A DNA stretch of 64,000 nucleotides from positions 806,001 to 870,000 of the forward strand of contig JACKCI010000001.1 in the NCBI GenBank assembly GCA_020634155.1, given 5' to 3'. The stretch's first letter is position 1. Each line of letters opens with the position of its first letter. Both the position numbers and the translations under genes were made by a program. This document shows positions 7,003 through 14,708 of the stretch, in pieces. The notes under the pieces are model-generated. The model was given only the letters and a program-made list of their open reading frames with translations, searched no databases and was not told the DNA's origin. This stretch comes from Anaerolineales bacterium (lineage in GTDB: Bacteria > Chloroflexota > Anaerolineae > Aggregatilineales > J027).

Positions 7003-8853
7003 TTAGCGATCCACTTCGCCCAACACGATGTCAATACTACCCAAAATCACCACAAGGTCAGCAACCTTATGACCTTTGCTCATTTCTTCCAGCGCGGTCA
7101 GGTTGATGAAACTTGGGCTGCGGACATGGTACCGCCAAGGATTCTGGTCAAATTCTTTGCCCGGACGCCCAATGATATAGTAGCCTAGCTCACCCTTGGG
7201 ATTTTCGACACGCCCGTAGGAGTCACCGCCCTCACCCATACGCGGGTTGTAGGCATCTAGACCAAAGACGCTCATCCCTGCCGTATCCACCAAACGCGGA
7301 TAGATTTGTTGGAGGATACGCAGGCTCTGGCGAGATTCTTCTAAGCGCACCAAATAGCGGTCGTATACGTCCCCATTGCGCCCGACAGGAATATCAAAGT
7401 CCAGTTCGGGGTAGAGGCTGTAGGGTTGGGCGCGGCGGATGTCATAGGGCACCCCGCTCCCCCGCAAGATGGGGCCAGCCACACTGTAGCCAATCGCTTT
7501 ATCAGCAGGCAGGATACCTACGCCTTGGGTTCGGGTCACGACGATTTCATTTTGGGTTAGCAGGCGATTAAACTCATCCAAGAAGCGCGGTAGGCGTTCA
7601 TAGATAAGTTGCTTGAGGAATTGCATCGTGTCATAGTCACGCACAATGTCATTTTCCAAATTGACCTGTGAACGCAAGCGGGTGGGGATGTCTTTGGAGA
7701 CGCCACCAAAGCGCATGTAGTTGCACATCATACGGCTACCCGCCGTGGCCTCAAAGAAGTCGAGGATGAGTTCGCGTTCCCAGATGGCATACAGGGCAGG
7801 CGTAAAGAAGGCTCCAAGGTCATTGAGCAAGAAGCCAATCGACCATGTATGGCTAATGAGACGGGTCAACTCAACCATCATCACGCGCAGGATTTCGGCC
7901 CGCTCAGAGGGTTGGGTGAAGCCCTTGATGCTGTTCTTCGCCATCAAGTTCTCAACCGCAAGGGCATAGCCGTGATTGTTGCCCATGCTCGAAATATAGT
8001 CGAGCCGATCAGTAAAGGGCATATTCATCGGCCACGTATTGCGCTCACCGATTTTCTCATGGTTGCGGTGCAGATAGCCCATCACTGGTTCAAGGGTCTC
8101 GACCGTCTCACCGTTGAGGGTACACACCATACGGAACACGCCATGGGTACTCGGATGATGCGGGCCGAGATTGACCACCAGACGGTCAGTGTGCATCCCG
8201 CCTTCGATATGGACACCCAGATTCAAGCCCTCATAGTGGTCTTCTTCCGACACATCATAGGCTTGGGCAAGGGTAAAGCCTTCGGGATAACGCACATTGC
8301 GCCCAAAGGGCGTATGTTCCTCGGCACGGGTGACATTCCCCTCCGGCCAACGCGTGCCAAAGGGCTTATGCTCATCTTCGTAATAGGTCTCTTTCCAATC
8401 CTTCCGCATGGGGTGGCCTTCAAAGCCTTCCCACATCAAGATGCGCTTCAGATTGGGGTGTCCCGTGAAGTGAATACCAAAAAGGTCATAAGCCTCGCGT
8501 TCTTGAAAGTCGGCACCGGGCCAGACGCTCACCACGCTAGGCAGGGTTGAGACATCACGGGGGGTGCGGGATTTCAAAACTAAGGGGTCACCGCCAGTAG
8601 TGCGATAGCAGTGATAGACCATTTCGAGGTGGTCACCCCAGTCCAAATAATCGACGGCGGTAGCACTGGCAAGATAGTCATAGCCAAGCTCATCGCGCAC
8701 CGCTTGGGCGACATCCGTGAGTTGGTCACGGTCAACCACCAAGCCGTCGAAGTTCGTGCGTTCATCCAATTGAACAGCGTCGCCAAAACGCGCCAAGGCT
8801 TCAAGGGCCTCTTGGCTCGGATTAGCAACGATTTGCTTCGGTTGGTCAGTCAT
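7003..8853 (-). CDS. nuoCD: NADH dehydrogenase fused subunits C and D (NuoCD)
   Basis: 616 residues. The N-terminal ~200 residues are NuoC (30-kDa subunit): a DLFGIHFTGHPNLKRIL block and the acidic YEDE tail. The remainder is NuoD (49-kDa subunit), beginning near residue 225 with NLGPHHPSTHGVFR and ending with the family's GSIDIVLGEVDR. NuoD forms part of the quinone-binding pocket and NuoC supports the hydrophilic arm. The C-D fusion is known in several phyla, including enterobacteria. The gene lies between nuoB and nuoI with 11-base spacings and has an AGGAG site before ATG, so co-translation is likely. Confidence 0.95.
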   Translation of the reverse strand: MTDQPKQIVANPSQEALEALARFGDAVQLDERTNFDGLVVDRDQLTDVAQAVRDELGYDYLASATAVDYLDWGDHLEMVYHCYRTTGGDPLVLKSRTPRDVSTLPSVVSVWPGADFQEREAYDLFGIHFTGHPNLKRILMWEGFEGHPMRKDWKETYYEDEHKPFGTRWPEGNVTRAEEHTPFGRNVRYPEGFTLAQAYDVSEEDHYEGLNLGVHIEGGMHTDRLVVNLGPHHPSTHGVFRMVCTLNGETVETLEPVMGYLHRNHEKIGERNTWPMNMPFTDRLDYISSMGNNHGYALAVENLMAKNSIKGFTQPSERAEILRVMMVELTRLISHTWSIGFLLNDLGAFFTPALYAIWERELILDFFEATAGSRMMCNYMRFGGVSKDIPTRLRSQVNLENDIVRDYDTMQFLKQLIYERLPRFLDEFNRLLTQNEIVVTRTQGVGILPADKAIGYSVAGPILRGSGVPYDIRRAQPYSLYPELDFDIPVGRNGDVYDRYLVRLEESRQSLRILQQIYPRLVDTAGMSVFGLDAYNPRMGEGGDSYGRVENPKGELGYYIIGRPGKEFDQNPWRYHVRSPSFINLTALEEMSKGHKVADLVVILGSIDIVLGEVDR

Positions 8854-8864
8854 AGCGGCTCCTC

Positions 8865-9527
8865 TTATTCAGCAACTCGCGCCGCAGCTTCGGCTTGCTG
8901 GCGCAGGATTTCAGCTTGGCGCGGGTCGATAATGTCCGGCCCCAAGACGGGAATCGGCACTTCGTCCGCAGGGCCACGACTATACCAAGGCATACTGTTG
9001 CGTTGCCCGATACGTTGGCCTTCCATCTTTTTGTGCAGCATCAGGAACCCATGCAGCAAGGCTTGGGGGGTTGGCGGGCAACCGGGGACATAGACATCCA
9101 CCGGAATGTATTTATCAATCCCACTCACCACATTGTAGCCCTCTTTGAAAGGGCCACCGCCGGATGCACAAGCGCCCATGGCAATCGCGTACTTGGGTTC
9201 TGGCATTTGGTTCCAAATACGAACAATCGGCACCACCATCTTCTTGGTGACGGTACCAGACAGAATCAGCAAGTCGGCTTGGCGGGGGGTTGCACGCATG
9301 ACCTCCATACCAAAACGCGATATGTCATAGCGCGAACCAGCCGCCGCAATCATTTCGATCGCGCAACAAGCCAAACCGAACAAAACGGGCCATGTTGAGC
9401 GGCTCCGCGCCCAGTTATACACGCGGCTGAGAGATGTCGCCGCGAAGTTAGCCTCGAACCCCTCTGGCAAGGGGATATCGGGGTCGTGTAATTCCCTCAG
9501 ATCAAAAGGATCATATGGGGTTGTCAT
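8865..9527 (-). CDS. nuoB: NADH dehydrogenase subunit B (NuoB)
   Basis: 220 residues with the N2 cluster ligands in typical contexts: the adjacent Cys pair in GLACCAIEM, a third Cys in GACASGGGPF and the fourth in YVPGCPPTPQALL. N2 is the terminal iron-sulfur cluster of complex I that reduces quinone. The start at 9527 overlaps the end of the preceding iscX-like gene by 17 bases, so the two are translationally coupled. GAGGAGG lies about nine bases before ATG. The C-terminus ends in an Ala/Gln-rich helix (AEILRQQAEAAARVAE). Confidence 0.96.
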   Translation of the reverse strand: MTTPYDPFDLRELHDPDIPLPEGFEANFAATSLSRVYNWARSRSTWPVLFGLACCAIEMIAAAGSRYDISRFGMEVMRATPRQADLLILSGTVTKKMVVPIVRIWNQMPEPKYAIAMGACASGGGPFKEGYNVVSGIDKYIPVDVYVPGCPPTPQALLHGFLMLHKKMEGQRIGQRNSMPWYSRGPADEVPIPVLGPDIIDPRQAEILRQQAEAAARVAE

Positions 9528-9741
9528 AGAACAAAGCCTCCTCGTACCAAACCCTCAAAATATCAACCAATAAATCCTCGTTCGCCAAAACGGGGTCATC
9601 GGCAAAATTAGGTAAAGCTAGAACCATCTCCAGCAATTGCTGTATCCCAACCTGATCGGGGTCAAGCTCAGGATAGGCCCCAATCAGGTTCAGTACGATT
9701 TCATAAGTTGAATCCCAGTACAGTGGGTTAATATTTGGCAT
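9511..9741 (-). CDS. iscX: IscX (YfhJ)-like Fe-S cluster assembly protein
   Basis: 76 residues from ATG at 9741; an in-frame TTG at 9750 with GGAA upstream is an alternative start. It matches the small acidic IscX family along its full length: YWDSTYEIVLNLI, then AYPELDPDQV, a LPNFADDP acidic loop, a NEDLLVDIL helix and a final VWYEEA. IscX binds IscS and iron and tunes the rate of Fe-S cluster assembly. Usually it lies at the end of an isc operon. Here it overlaps the start of nuoB, which carries an Fe-S cluster, suggesting a local role in complex I maturation. No iscS, iscU, hscA or hscB is in the window. Confidence 0.85.
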   Translation of the reverse strand: MPNINPLYWDSTYEIVLNLIGAYPELDPDQVGIQQLLEMVLALPNFADDPVLANEDLLVDILRVWYEEALFYDNPI

Positions 9742-9783
9742 CGCCGTCAATTTTATTCCATTGCGCCAAATTGTACAAATGTC

Positions 9784-11274
9784 CTACTCCAACTTGCCCA
9801 GAATGTCTTCATTATCAATCTGAGCGCGTTGGAGCCGACCACTGTAATCAACATAGACTGACTTCCACTCCGTGAAGGAGTCGAGACCCGCTTGGCCAGC
9901 CTCACGCATACCGTTGCCTGTACCGCGTGTGCCACCAAAGGGGAATTGAATCTCAGCACCCGTTGTGCCGTGATTAATGTAGACAATACCCGTCGACAAA
10001 TCACGGATGGCACGAAAGGCCGCATTCACGTTCTCGGTGAAGATGCTAGATGACAAACCGTAGGGCGTGTTGTTATTGACCTCAACCGCTTCCTCAAGGC
10101 TACCAACCTCAATCGCGGATAACACTGGCCCAAAGATTTCCTCTTGAGCAACCCGCATATTGGGGGTCACACCATCGAACAAGGTCGGCTCAAAAAAGAA
10201 GCCCTTGTCCATATTGGGGCGCTCACCGCCAGCCACAATCTTGACGCCTTCGTTGCGGGCCACGCTCATGTAGCTGGCAACTTTTTCTAAGGCGCGTTGA
10301 TTGACCAATGGCCCCATCTGCACCGCATCCTCAAGGCCATAACCAATCTTGATGCTGCGTGCCTTCTCAATCAAGGCTTCCATCAGCTTGGGTTTAATGC
10401 CTTTTTGGATAATCAAGCGGCTACAGGCCGTGCAGCGTTGACCAGTAGTACCATAGGCGCTCCATGTAATGGCATCCACCGCCAATTGGAGATTAGCGTC
10501 ATCCAAAACGATGATGGCATTCTTGCCGCCCATCTCCAAGGTGACTTTCTTGCCTAGGGACGCCGCTTTGCTATAGACCGCCAAACCCGTCAACGTTGAG
10601 CCTGTGAAGGAGATAATCCGCACGCCGGGGTGTGTGACCAAGGCCTCACCCGGAACACCCGCACCTTGCACGATGTTTAGAACACCGGGCGGCAGGCCAG
10701 CATCTTCAAAGACCTTAACAAAGGCGGCACCAGTCGCGGCGGTATCTTCACCGGGTTTGAAGACAATTGTATTACCCGCAATAAGAGCAGGCAAAATCTT
10801 CCAGCTTGGCACGGCAACGGGGAAGTTCCAAGGGGTGATAACACCCACCACGCCTACACTATCACGCAGAGCCATGCCGAACTTGTTGGGCATTTCTACA
10901 GGTGCGGTATAACCAAAAAGACGACGCCCCTCACCCGCCATATAGAAGGCCATGTCGATGGCTTCTTGCACATCACCGCGTGTCTCCGCCAGAATCTTGC
11001 CCATTTCTTGGGTAGCGATACGGGCGATGTCGTCTTTGCGCTCTGTCAGCAATTGCGCCACGCGGTAGAGAATTTCACCACGACGCGGGGCGGGCATCAA
11101 GCGCCACTCTTTATAGGCTTCTTTCGCCGCTTTAACCGCAGCATCCACATCGGCAGGGCTGGCCGATGAAATATCGGCTACGGTCTCTTCGGTGGCTGGG
11201 TTAATGCTGGCATAAACCCCACCACTCCCCTCTACCCATTGCCCGCCAATAAAATTACGAACCAAATCACTCAT
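9784..11274 (-). CDS. NAD(P)-dependent aldehyde dehydrogenase
   Basis: 496 residues, the standard ALDH superfamily length. The cofactor-binding motif PWNFPVAVPSWK occurs near residue 145, the catalytic base Glu in LEMGGKNAII and the nucleophile Cys in TGQRCTACSR. A PFGGTRGTGNGMREAG segment lies near the C-terminus. It oxidises an aldehyde to its acid in the cytoplasm. Overall it is closest in style to the succinate-semialdehyde, ketoglutarate-semialdehyde or betaine-aldehyde group, but the substrate cannot be set. It lies between the repeat-containing membrane-anchored gene and iscX, all on the minus strand with short gaps, so it is probably part of the same transcript as nuoBCDI. Confidence 0.93.
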   Translation of the reverse strand: MSDLVRNFIGGQWVEGSGGVYASINPATEETVADISSASPADVDAAVKAAKEAYKEWRLMPAPRRGEILYRVAQLLTERKDDIARIATQEMGKILAETRGDVQEAIDMAFYMAGEGRRLFGYTAPVEMPNKFGMALRDSVGVVGVITPWNFPVAVPSWKILPALIAGNTIVFKPGEDTAATGAAFVKVFEDAGLPPGVLNIVQGAGVPGEALVTHPGVRIISFTGSTLTGLAVYSKAASLGKKVTLEMGGKNAIIVLDDANLQLAVDAITWSAYGTTGQRCTACSRLIIQKGIKPKLMEALIEKARSIKIGYGLEDAVQMGPLVNQRALEKVASYMSVARNEGVKIVAGGERPNMDKGFFFEPTLFDGVTPNMRVAQEEIFGPVLSAIEVGSLEEAVEVNNNTPYGLSSSIFTENVNAAFRAIRDLSTGIVYINHGTTGAEIQFPFGGTRGTGNGMREAGQAGLDSFTEWKSVYVDYSGRLQRAQIDNEDILGKLE

Positions 11275-11282
11275 TTTTTCAC

Positions 11283-13037
11283 CTAACCTATTACATCTTC
11301 GACAGGGGCTTCACCGTCACCGCTTTCGGTTGTGCCGTCGCTAGAGGTTTCATCAGCAGGAGCCTCGCCTTCTGCCTCACCTGCTGGGGCTTCTTGGCCT
11401 TCAGGCGTATCGGTTGCGCTGGTATCAGCATCCGTTTCAGTTGAGGCTTCAACGCCTTCCACTTGCAGATTCGCCAAAATCGCGTCGGTGGTCGCTTGCA
11501 GTTGTGGCAAACTGGCAGGATCGCTGCTAATCAAACTAACCACATAATCGCCCGTTGGGAGTTCCAAGATACCAACTTCAATGACATTGAAGGTATCAGG
11601 ATGTTGACCGGGTGGTACCTGCCCGAAGATGGCAAACGCAACACCTGTATAGTCCCCAACGGTATAGGGTGCGACAGGTACTGCCACTGAATTATTGCCC
11701 ACCAACAAATCAGCAATCGCCTGTGGAGTAATCTCCTCCATCGCTGGCATGCTAAAGGCTTGCACCACCAAATCTGGTGCACCGACAAGGAATTGGATCG
11801 GGGCCGCTTCACCTTCAATCAGCACCAATACAGGGTCGCCGCTGGCGTCAGCCGTCCAGCCATCGGGATAGTTGAAAGTTACACCTGCGCTGGCAAGCGT
11901 AGCAGTCTCAGCAGCAAAGGGCAATGGCTCAACGGTGTCACGCGCTGGCAACTCACCTAAGATCAACGGATTATTCTCAACGGTCTGGAGAATAGCGTCA
12001 GTTGTGGCAACCGCCGCCTGCAAATTCGCCACTTCTGCGGTCAACACATAAGAGAGATACAGGCCATCGCTATATTCAAATACGCCATGCTCAGTGGCGG
12101 TTGTAGTACCCACCTCGCCACGAGTCAGCAATCGTGCGCCACTGGCTTCACCAAAGGTGGCGGCGGCAGTCGGCTGGGCAATCAAAGACCCTGCCAGTGA
12201 CCCCTGATAGGCGTTCAAAATCGCTTCGGGGGTGGTTTCCTCAGTCTGGACACCCAAGTGTGCGGCAGTAATAGAAGGACTCAGCAAGAAGACTTGCAGC
12301 GCGGTACCATCTTCAGCCACAGCTTGCAGGCCATACACGCCACTATCATTCATCGCTTCAGCCGTCCAGCCATCGGGATAGCTGAGGTTAACCACCGTGC
12401 CATTGTCCTCACTGGTCTGTGTTAAGGCCAATGCTTCAACGCTATCACGGGCCTCAAGGGTAATTTGGGGTAGCAAGCTAACTTCGAGACTATCCAGCAT
12501 ATAATCCAGCGTCTTACGATAGCCGCCAAGGTCATTGGCACCAGCCGTTACACGCCCTTCAAGTGACCGACCATCCGGTAGCTCTAGCACAACCACATCG
12601 GTCAGGACTTCTGCCTCACCCGGCTCGCGGCCTTCGCTGACCGTATAAGATGACCCCGCCAACTCGCTATAGAGCGGGTTGTTGTAGGCTTCAGGGTCGC
12701 TATGCAGACGGTCTGGATTGTAATTGGTCGCCAATTGGTCATAAGAGCGCGGGTCTACCACAATTTGTACGGTAGCTTCATCTTCATCAGCTTTGAAAAT
12801 ATAGCCATTATCGAGGGCTGTTGCTTCCCAGCCTTCGGGGTAATGGATCGTCAGTTCGGAAGCGGCCTCGGCATCATCAGCTACCGGAACCACTTGCGAC
12901 AACAAGGCCTGTTGAGCGGTCACCCCACTGGTTCGAATATCGTAACCCGTCACCACAAGCCCTACACCCAAGGCCGCCACAATCAGAACAACAAAGGCAG
13001 CCACAGCGGGTGATAATGTGAAGTTTTTATTCTCCAT
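11283..13037 (-). CDS. Membrane-anchored extracytoplasmic protein with three repeated domains
   Basis: 584 residues, family not recognised. One hydrophobic helix near residues 8-28 should anchor it with the rest outside. Three repeats of roughly 150 residues follow, each opening with a strand like HYPEGWEATA, SYPDGWTAEA or NYPDGWTADA and continuing with short beta-rich stretches. The GW(T/E)A openings vaguely recall PsbP/DUF1795-like lipoprotein domains, but that is inference. The last ~60 residues are a disordered acidic tail rich in Glu, Ala, Thr and Asp. GGAGG lies about 12 bases before ATG and a plausible promoter lies upstream. It is the first gene of the minus-strand run leading into nuo. 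Confidence 0.75.
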   Translation of the reverse strand: MENKNFTLSPAVAAFVVLIVAALGVGLVVTGYDIRTSGVTAQQALLSQVVPVADDAEAASELTIHYPEGWEATALDNGYIFKADEDEATVQIVVDPRSYDQLATNYNPDRLHSDPEAYNNPLYSELAGSSYTVSEGREPGEAEVLTDVVVLELPDGRSLEGRVTAGANDLGGYRKTLDYMLDSLEVSLLPQITLEARDSVEALALTQTSEDNGTVVNLSYPDGWTAEAMNDSGVYGLQAVAEDGTALQVFLLSPSITAAHLGVQTEETTPEAILNAYQGSLAGSLIAQPTAAATFGEASGARLLTRGEVGTTTATEHGVFEYSDGLYLSYVLTAEVANLQAAVATTDAILQTVENNPLILGELPARDTVEPLPFAAETATLASAGVTFNYPDGWTADASGDPVLVLIEGEAAPIQFLVGAPDLVVQAFSMPAMEEITPQAIADLLVGNNSVAVPVAPYTVGDYTGVAFAIFGQVPPGQHPDTFNVIEVGILELPTGDYVVSLISSDPASLPQLQATTDAILANLQVEGVEASTETDADTSATDTPEGQEAPAGEAEGEAPADETSSDGTTESGDGEAPVEDVIG

Positions 13038-13090
13038 ACCCGGTATAAATCCTCCGGTAAAAATCTCTACGGTCTGGTTAAACGGGCTAT

Positions 13091-13119
13091 AGTTTAGCCT
13101 ATTCTGCGGGCTACAGCAA
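13091..13119 (-). promoter_or_regulatory. Candidate promoter of the minus-strand operon leading into nuo
   Basis: Read on the minus strand: -35 TTGCTG (complement of 13114-13119), 17-base spacer, -10 TAAACT (complement of 13091-13096), about 55 bases ahead of the ATG at 13037. Moderate match to consensus only. Confidence 0.4.
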
Positions 13120-13201
13120 CGAGTTGTTTATGGACACAATTCTTTGACTTTGTTAGAATCACGTTAGCGCCTTCCCCTAAATCTATGAGGAGCAAACCCA
13201 T

Positions 13202-13543
13202 ATGCTGCACCAATCCGATACCGATATTTTATTTCCTGTACGGGCTATTCGGCCATTGCGGAATTTGCGTGGCCCTGAATGGCGGGCATTGGTTGACCGA
13301 GTAAGCCAGCACCAAAGTGAACAGCATCCCGATGTTTTAGCCTTTATCCTCATGATGGTTCGTCAAAATAGTTGCCTAACCTGTCATCCGCATACCTTCC
13401 GCGCCATGCGGGGATGTACAATCTGCGCTCAACAAATTATCGCCCGTTTTAAAGGTACCGACCAAGAACTCATACAGATTTGGGAAACCACCAGACAAGA
13501 GATACTCTCACTTCATTTGAGTCAGCTTGCCGAACAATCTTAG
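13202..13543 (+). CDS. Small Cys/His-containing protein of unknown function
   Basis: 113 residues, not recognised. The middle holds CLTCHPHTFRAMRGCTIC, two CxxC pairs about eleven residues apart with two His between. This could hold Zn or, less likely, an Fe-S cluster. The flanks are helical and charged, with no signal peptide or membrane helix. ATG at 13202 is preceded by GAGGAG. The gene stands alone between a divergent membrane-anchored gene and mrp. Given the downstream Fe-S carrier Mrp, a metal-linked role is possible, but this is speculation. Confidence 0.6.
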   Translation: MLHQSDTDILFPVRAIRPLRNLRGPEWRALVDRVSQHQSEQHPDVLAFILMMVRQNSCLTCHPHTFRAMRGCTICAQQIIARFKGTDQELIQIWETTRQEILSLHLSQLAEQS

Positions 13544-13567
13544 TATTGGGCAGAGATGGCTGTCCTA

Positions 13568-13576
13568 TGCTACAAT
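13568..13576 (+). promoter_or_regulatory. Extended -10 element upstream of mrp
   Basis: TGCTACAAT, an extended -10 (TGn plus TACAAT), lies 40 bases before the mrp ATG in the gap after the small Cys gene. No convincing -35 is present. Confidence 0.4.
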
Positions 13577-13616
13577 TATTTCAATGTCCATTTGTTTTAT
13601 TAGCCAGTGAGGTAAG

Positions 13617-14669
13617 ATGAGTATCTACGATCAGGCGATGGCGGCCCTGAGTACGGTGATTGAGCCAGAACTCAACCGCGATATTGTCTCGCTGAATATG
13701 GTCAAAGATTTGAAAATTGAGAACGGGGTGGCGAGCTTTACCATTGTCTTAACGACACCAGCTTGCCCCCTGAAAAATGTCTTCTTGGAGCGCTGCAACG
13801 CGGCATTGTTGCCCTTGAACGGCATTGATGAAGTCGAGATTCGTTGGGATGCCAATGTTCCCAAGGGGCTACATGGCAACCTGAGCATGCCTATTCAGAA
13901 CATCATTGCAGTTGCTTCCGGCAAAGGGGGCGTCGGCAAGAGTACCGTATCCACCAACCTCGCCGTGAGCCTTGCCGAACATGGGGCACGGGTGGGCTTG
14001 ATGGATGCCGACATCCTTGGCCCCAATATCCCGACCATGATGGGCCTTGGCTTTGCCCGCCCACGTGTCGCTGACGTTGACGGGGTGTCCAAGATGGTAC
14101 CCTTTGAAGCCTATGGTCTTAAAGTCATGAGCATGGGCTTTTTGGCTGACCCCAACACCCCCATGATTTGGCGCGGCCCGATGCTACACAGCGCTATCCG
14201 CCAATTCTTCACCGATGTGATATGGGGAGATTTAGATTATATGGTGGTGGATTTGCCACCGGGGACAGGTGATGCCCAACTCAGCCTTGCCCAATCCGTA
14301 CCGCTAACGGGGGCGGTGATTGTCACCCAACCCCAAGATGTAGCCGTTGAAGATGCCCGCCGCGCTTGCGTGATGTTCGACAAGCTCAATGTACCACTAT
14401 TGGGTGTTATCGAGAACATGGCGGGTGAGATTTACGGTATGGGCGGTGGTGAGAAGCTGGCCCAAGAGCGCCAACTCCCCTTCATTGGTCGCATTCCTTT
14501 GCAAGCCAATGTGCGCGAGGGTGGCGACAATGGCAAGCCTGTCGCGGTGGTTGAACCCAATAGCCCCGCAGGTGAGGCCTTTCGCACCATTGCCCAATCG
14601 TTGGCCGCCCGCGTGAGCGTGGTCGCCATGTCCAAGGCCGACGTTATCCCCTTGAACATCATTGGCTAA
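13617..14669 (+). CDS. mrp: Mrp/ApbC-family iron-sulfur cluster carrier P-loop ATPase
   Basis: 350 residues. The N-terminal ~85 residues are a MIP18/DUF59-type domain (VIEPELNRDIVSLNMV). The ATPase follows with the deviant Walker A GKGGVGKST and the VGLMDADILGPNIPTMMG switch region, then DYMVVDLPPGTGD (Walker B). Mrp/Nbp35 proteins bind and transfer 4Fe-4S clusters. The family's C-terminal CxxC is not seen here (the region after VIENM reads AGEIYGMGGG), so cluster binding may differ. A GAGG site precedes ATG. A hairpin follows the stop. Its placement near nuo and iscX suggests Fe-S protein maturation. Confidence 0.9.
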   Translation: MSIYDQAMAALSTVIEPELNRDIVSLNMVKDLKIENGVASFTIVLTTPACPLKNVFLERCNAALLPLNGIDEVEIRWDANVPKGLHGNLSMPIQNIIAVASGKGGVGKSTVSTNLAVSLAEHGARVGLMDADILGPNIPTMMGLGFARPRVADVDGVSKMVPFEAYGLKVMSMGFLADPNTPMIWRGPMLHSAIRQFFTDVIWGDLDYMVVDLPPGTGDAQLSLAQSVPLTGAVIVTQPQDVAVEDARRACVMFDKLNVPLLGVIENMAGEIYGMGGGEKLAQERQLPFIGRIPLQANVREGGDNGKPVAVVEPNSPAGEAFRTIAQSLAARVSVVAMSKADVIPLNIIG

Positions 14670-14677
14670 AGCGAAAA

Positions 14678-14704
14678 CAGGGGTAGGGCCAAACCTTGCC
14701 CCTG
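14678..14704. terminator. Hairpin between converging genes
   Basis: CAGGGG (14678-14683) pairs with CCCCTG (14699-14704), with an additional inner AGG/CCT pairing. On the minus strand it is followed by TTTT, so it probably terminates the membrane glycosyltransferase transcript and may also serve mrp. Confidence 0.5.
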
Positions 14705-14708
14705 ATAC

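Noticed and set aside
7849..8550. A 233-codon open frame on the plus strand opposite nuoCD
   Set aside because: Antisense to the well-conserved NuoC/NuoD sequence; no recognisable domain.
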